From assembly GCA_024742495.1 (NCBI GenBank), contig JANSYJ010000009.1, forward strand, positions 1 to 64,000: a stretch of 64,000 nt of DNA, written 5' to 3'. Below the pieces are notes generated by a model. It was not told where the DNA came from, made no database searches, and saw only the letters and a program-made list of their open reading frames with translations. The DNA is from Bacteroidota bacterium. GTDB taxonomy: Bacteria > Bacteroidota > Bacteroidia > Flavobacteriales > Schleiferiaceae. Shown here one piece after another: positions 60,620 through 64,000 of this stretch. A program made the position numbers and the translations under genes. Each line of letters opens with the position of its first letter. The first letter of the stretch is position 1.

Positions 60620-61372
60620 TTAAGCCTCAACACCTTCTTTCAACCAATCGTAACCCCGGCTTTCCAATTCATGGGCTAGATTCTTGTCGCCGCTTTTTAC
60701 AATTTTACCTTGATGTAAAACATGTACAAAATCGGGTACGATATAGTCCAGTAATCGTTGGTAGTGGGTAATTACGATAATGGCATTATCCTTACTCTTT
60801 AGCTTATTTACGCCATTGGCTACAATGCGCAGGGCATCGATATCCAAACCAGAATCGGTTTCATCCAGGATGGCCAATTTTGGCTCCAACATGGCCATTT
60901 GGAAAATCTCGTTGCGTTTTTTCTCCCCCCCCGAGAAACCTTGATTAAGGCTACGGCTTAAAAAGGCACTATCAATTTCCAATAGGCCCATTTTCTCCCG
61001 CATCTTCTTAAGCATAATATTGGCGGGCATCGCTTCTTCTCCCCGGGCCTTTCTACTTTCGTTGATGGCAGTTTTGATGAAATTCGTTACCGTTACCCCT
61101 GGAATTTCCACTGGGTATTGGAAGGATAAGAAAATGCCTTTATGTGCTCTTTCATCAGCATCCAGATCTAAAAGATCCTCGCCTTGAAAATCAATATTTC
61201 CAGCCGTAACTTCATAGTCTTCACGGCCCGCAATAACTGAGGATAAGGTACTCTTACCGGAACCATTTGGGCCCATTATCGCGTGAACTTCACCGGGTTT
61301 CACCTCGAGGTCAATACCCTTTAGTATTTCTTTGCCTTCAATTGCTGCTTGAAGGTTGTTGATCTTTAACAT
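60620..61372 (-). CDS. sufC: SufC ATPase
   Basis: 250 residues, ABC-type ATPase. Walker A GPNGSGKSTL, signature SGGEKKRNEI, Walker B AILDETDSGLD, H-loop VITHYQRLL. Soluble; drives SufBCD rearrangement. 18 bases after sufB. Confidence 0.97.
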   Translation of the reverse strand: MLKINNLQAAIEGKEILKGIDLEVKPGEVHAIMGPNGSGKSTLSSVIAGREDYEVTAGNIDFQGEDLLDLDADERAHKGIFLSFQYPVEIPGVTVTNFIKTAINESRKARGEEAMPANIMLKKMREKMGLLEIDSAFLSRSLNQGFSGGEKKRNEIFQMAMLEPKLAILDETDSGLDIDALRIVANGVNKLKSKDNAIIVITHYQRLLDYIVPDFVHVLHQGKIVKSGDKNLAHELESRGYDWLKEGVEA

Positions 61373-61390
61373 GATGTTGATTATTGAGAT

Positions 61391-62833
61391 TTATCCTACT
61401 GAACCTTCCAAACTAATAGCTAAGAGCTTTTGCGCTTCCACGGCAAATTCCATGGGTAGTTGGTTTAGTACGTCTTTACAGTATCCATTTACAATTAAGG
61501 CGATGGCCTCTTCCTCTCCGATTCCCCGCTGATTACAGTAAAAAATCTGATCTTCTCCAATTTTAGAGGTGGTCGCTTCATGCTCCACTTTGGCCGATTT
61601 ATTTTGGGTCTCGATGTAAGGGAAAGTATGCGAACCACAGCTGCTTCCCATTAGGAGGGAATCGCACTGCGAGAAATTTCGGGCATCTTGGGCACGAGGA
61701 CCAATTTTCACCAATCCACGGTAACTGCCATTCGACTTCCCAGCGCAAATACCTTTGGAAATAATGGTGCTCTTGGTGTTTTTTCCAAGGTGAATCATTT
61801 TGGTACCCGTATCTGCTTGCTGGTAATTATTAGTTACCGCCACACTGTAAAACTCACCAATGGAGTTTTCCCCTTTGAGGATGCATGATGGGTATTTCCA
61901 GGTTACCGCTGAACCGGTTTCCACTTGGGTCCAAGAAATTTTAGCATTACGCTCGCAAATCCCTCTTTTGGTAACGAAGTTGTAAACGCCTCCCTTTCCT
62001 TCCTTATTTCCAGGATACCAATTCTGAACGGTGGAATATTTAATTTCCGCATCATCCAAAGCCACTAACTCCACCACTGCCGCATGCAGTTGGTTTTCGT
62101 CACGCGTGGGAGCGGTACATCCTTCCAAGTAACTTACATAACTCCCTTCATCGGCAATTACTAAAGTGCGCTCGAACTGGCCAGTACCGGCCTCATTAAT
62201 TCGGAAATAAGTACTGAGTTCCATAGGACAGCGCACCCCTTTTGGGATATAGCAAAAAGACCCATCTGTGAAAACAGCAGAGTTTAAAGCGGCGTAGAAA
62301 TTATCTGATTTAGGCACCACCGTACCGAGGTATTTCTTTACCAATTCGGGATGCTCTTGAATAGCGTCCGACATGGAACAGAAAATTATTCCGAGTTCGC
62401 CGAGTTTGTCTTTAAAGGTTGTTGCCACTGAAACGGAATCAACAACCACATCCATGGCCACGCCACTTAATCGCTTTTGCTCATCTAAGGAAATCCCTAA
62501 TTTCTCGAAGGTTTTCAATAGTTCGGGATCCACCTCATCCAAGCTTTCGAGCTCTTTCTTTTTCTTGGGAGCCGAATAATAGGAAATGGCTTGCAAATCG
62601 GGTTCGGGATAGCTGACATTAGGCCATTTGGGCTCAGTCATCTTTAAAAACTTACGATAGGCATCCAAGCGCCATTCGGTCATCCATTCCGGCTCATTCT
62701 TTTTGGCAGAAATCAATCGAATAACATCCTCGTTTAAACCTGGAGGAACTTTATCTGCTTCGATATCGGTATAAAAGCCGTATTTGTATTCCGAGGCCGT
62801 AACCTCTTCTAAGTAGCTTTCTTCGGTTTTCAT
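61391..62833 (-). CDS. sufB: SufB scaffold component
   Basis: 480 residues from the ATG at 62833; the ORF track's 62869 start runs into the sufA end. Typical SufB blocks: [68 protein letters not shown]. The Cys in QCDSL and SSCGSH are those involved in sulfur transfer and cluster building. It starts 11 bases after sufA. Confidence 0.96.
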   Translation of the reverse strand: MKTEESYLEEVTASEYKYGFYTDIEADKVPPGLNEDVIRLISAKKNEPEWMTEWRLDAYRKFLKMTEPKWPNVSYPEPDLQAISYYSAPKKKKELESLDEVDPELLKTFEKLGISLDEQKRLSGVAMDVVVDSVSVATTFKDKLGELGIIFCSMSDAIQEHPELVKKYLGTVVPKSDNFYAALNSAVFTDGSFCYIPKGVRCPMELSTYFRINEAGTGQFERTLVIADEGSYVSYLEGCTAPTRDENQLHAAVVELVALDDAEIKYSTVQNWYPGNKEGKGGVYNFVTKRGICERNAKISWTQVETGSAVTWKYPSCILKGENSIGEFYSVAVTNNYQQADTGTKMIHLGKNTKSTIISKGICAGKSNGSYRGLVKIGPRAQDARNFSQCDSLLMGSSCGSHTFPYIETQNKSAKVEHEATTSKIGEDQIFYCNQRGIGEEEAIALIVNGYCKDVLNQLPMEFAVEAQKLLAISLEGSVG

Positions 62834-62844
62834 TTTTTTATCGC

Positions 62845-63174
62845 TTAAACTGCAAAGCTTTCGCCACAACCACAGGTGCGCGAAGCGTTGGGATTATTAA
62901 AAGAGAAGCCTTTGCCATTTAAACCACCGCTAAAATCTAAGGTGGTACCAATGAGGTATAAAAAGCTCTTCTTATCCACTACAATCTTTACACCTTGATC
63001 CTCGAAAAGTTTATCGGTTTCCTTCATTTCGCCATCGAAATCGAGCATATAGGAAAGGCCACTACAACCTCCACTGCTTACCCCCACGCGAACGTAGGTC
63101 TCCTCCAGCTTGCTCCCACTTTCCGCCATCAGGTTGCTCAAGCGCTGCTTTGCTGCGTCTGATACTTTAATCAT
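62845..63174 (-). CDS. sufA: A-type iron-sulfur carrier (SufA/ErpA)
   Basis: 109 residues. Three cluster-binding Cys: [10 protein letters not shown] and RTCGCGESF. First gene of the suf operon, with a -7 box about 30 bp upstream. SufA, IscA and ErpA cannot be told apart by eye; the operon favours SufA. Confidence 0.94.
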   Translation of the reverse strand: MIKVSDAAKQRLSNLMAESGSKLEETYVRVGVSSGGCSGLSYMLDFDGEMKETDKLFEDQGVKIVVDKKSFLYLIGTTLDFSGGLNGKGFSFNNPNASRTCGCGESFAV

Positions 63175-63204
63175 GAGCTATTTAGATTTAGTATAAATTA
63201 ATTG

Positions 63205-63212
63205 CAAAGGTA
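63205..63212 (-). promoter_or_regulatory. -7 box of the suf operon
   Basis: On the minus strand TACCTTTG matches TAnnTTTG, 31 bp before the sufA ATG. No clear TTG at the -33 spacing. No IscR-like site was recognised. Confidence 0.5.
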
Positions 63213-63270
63213 CATATAAGAGTTTGCTTAAAGAATATGTTCATGCCCCTGATACAAAATATTGATGATG

Positions 63271-63300
63271 CTTGATAGGCCGGAACTATGTGTAATTTTG
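63271..63300 (+). promoter_or_regulatory. Promoter of thiL, close to its start codon
   Basis: CTTG (63271-63274), 18 bases, then TAATTTTG (63293-63300), a good Bacteroidetes promoter. The -7 box ends four bases before the thiL ATG at 63305, so the message would be leaderless from that ATG or start from the second in-frame ATG at 63311. Confidence 0.6.
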
Positions 63301-63304
63301 CCGC

Positions 63305-64000
63305 ATGGCAATGGAAGAAAAAATTTCAAATCTGGGAGAGCTTGGTGAATTTGGGTTGATTAAACATTTAACCCGTGATTTTCCGCTTAGTCAAGCTTCA
63401 AGCATAAAGGGGATTGGCGACGATGCAGCTGTCTTAGAATTTCTGAGTGGACGCACCGTTGTAAGCAGCGATATGCTGGTAGAAGGTATTCACTTCGACT
63501 TAAGCTATGCCCCACCACAGCATTTAGGCTATAAGGCGGTAGCGGTAAATCTGTCGGATATCTACGCGATGAATGCGCGTCCCACTCAAATCACGGTAAA
63601 TATTGCGGTAAGTAATCGCTTTGGTATAGAATATCTCGATAAGATTTATGAAGGTATTCGTCATGCCTGCGAAGTTTACGAAGTGGATTTAGTTGGTGGC
63701 GACACCACATCATCTTATTCCGGTTTAATCCTTAGCATTACGGCCATTGGAGAAGTGGATGAAACTAAAATTACCGAACGCTCTGGCGCCAAGGATAATG
63801 ATCTGCTGGTAGTTAGTGGCGACCTAGGTGGCGCCTATATTGGCTTGCAGGTTTTAGAGCGGGAAAAGTCTGTTTTCCAAGCCAATCCCGATGAGCAACC
63901 CGATTTAAGCGCTTACCAATATCCCATTCAGCGACAGCTAAAACCAGAAGCGCGGAAGGATATTCCCGAGCTTTTAGAAAAGTTAGGTGTGCTCCCCAGC
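63305..64000 (+). CDS. thiL: Thiamine-monophosphate kinase (partial, runs off the window)
   Basis: 232 codons are visible and the frame is open to the window end, which is why it is absent from the ORF track. ThiL phosphorylates thiamine monophosphate to thiamine diphosphate. Motifs: FGLIKHLT at the N-terminus, GIGDDAAV, SSDMLVEGIHFDL, AVAVNLSDIYAMNARP and GGDTTSS for metal and ATP binding. An alternative start is the ATG at 63311. Divergent from the suf operon. Confidence 0.95.
   Translation, partial: MAMEEKISNLGELGEFGLIKHLTRDFPLSQASSIKGIGDDAAVLEFLSGRTVVSSDMLVEGIHFDLSYAPPQHLGYKAVAVNLSDIYAMNARPTQITVNIAVSNRFGIEYLDKIYEGIRHACEVYEVDLVGGDTTSSYSGLILSITAIGEVDETKITERSGAKDNDLLVVSGDLGGAYIGLQVLEREKSVFQANPDEQPDLSAYQYPIQRQLKPEARKDIPELLEKLGVLPS

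Overview
The window comes from a Bacteroidota genome, most likely a marine member of the Flavobacteriales. The evidence is type IX secretion (T9SS) sorting tails, a CarboxypepD_reg/TonB outer-membrane receptor, GldL-like membrane segments, an intact sufABCDS-E-T operon, a 3-hydroxyanthranilate dioxygenase, near absence of Shine-Dalgarno sequences, and promoters of the TTG-N18-TAnnTTTG type. Genus cannot be set from the sequence alone.

Layout. 1-725: tandem and higher-order repeats. 726-2103: kynurenine-pathway dioxygenase, a small DUF1801-like gene, tRNA-Leu(CAA) with its terminator, and an orphan T9SS sorting tail. 2167-17939: mostly envelope and secreted proteins (serine hydrolase, beta-barrels, a beta-helix/potassium-channel fusion, WG-repeat protein, T9SS cargo), an RluA-type pseudouridine synthase and a frameshifted membrane protein. 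18043-21239: a tight minus-strand signalling operon of coiled-coil protein, roadblock-like protein, Ras-like GTPase and hybrid histidine kinase. 21646-27843: small metabolic, membrane and lipoprotein genes. 28204-35945: a sucrose module (TonB receptor, sucrose phosphorylase, sucrose-type MFS carrier, fructokinase, divergent LacI regulator with a palindromic operator). 35922-39936: sugar porter, HAD phosphatase, polytopic membrane protein and a UbiA enzyme resembling decaprenyl-phosphate phosphoribosyltransferase. 40096-41700: PadR plus membrane partner, and a fasciclin protein. 41816-48528: six overlapping plus-strand genes ending in a ligase-associated DEXH helicase. 48541-50563: an accessory block with a second orphan T9SS tail, a T9SS protein and a copy of the helicase 3' end. 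50661-51571: RES/Xre toxin-antitoxin pair. 51685-55765: glycosyltransferase, two zinc-ribbon/Coa1-like paralogues, SCO protein, lipoprotein. 55850-63174: SUF iron-sulfur operon with an inserted methyltransferase and a DUF2480 gene. 63305-64000: start of thiL.

How the genes work together. The sucrose module looks complete: outer-membrane uptake, inner-membrane carrier, phosphorolysis to glucose-1-phosphate and fructose, then fructose phosphorylation, under LacI control, with no SusD partner. The SUF operon makes a full SufBCD scaffold with desulfurase, sulfur shuttle, A-type carrier and SufT. The tandem Coa1-like proteins next to SCO suggest cytochrome oxidase assembly.

Strongest candidates for something new: the GTPase/roadblock/kinase operon, whose GTPase has Thr where the catalytic Gln is expected; the beta-helix potassium-channel fusion; the zinc-ribbon/Coa1 pair beside SCO; the UbiA/HAD/membrane trio; and two accessory blocks each bounded by a second copy of the 3' end of a neighbouring gene, differing only at third codon positions. 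Function calls come from motif recognition by eye; no database search was run.
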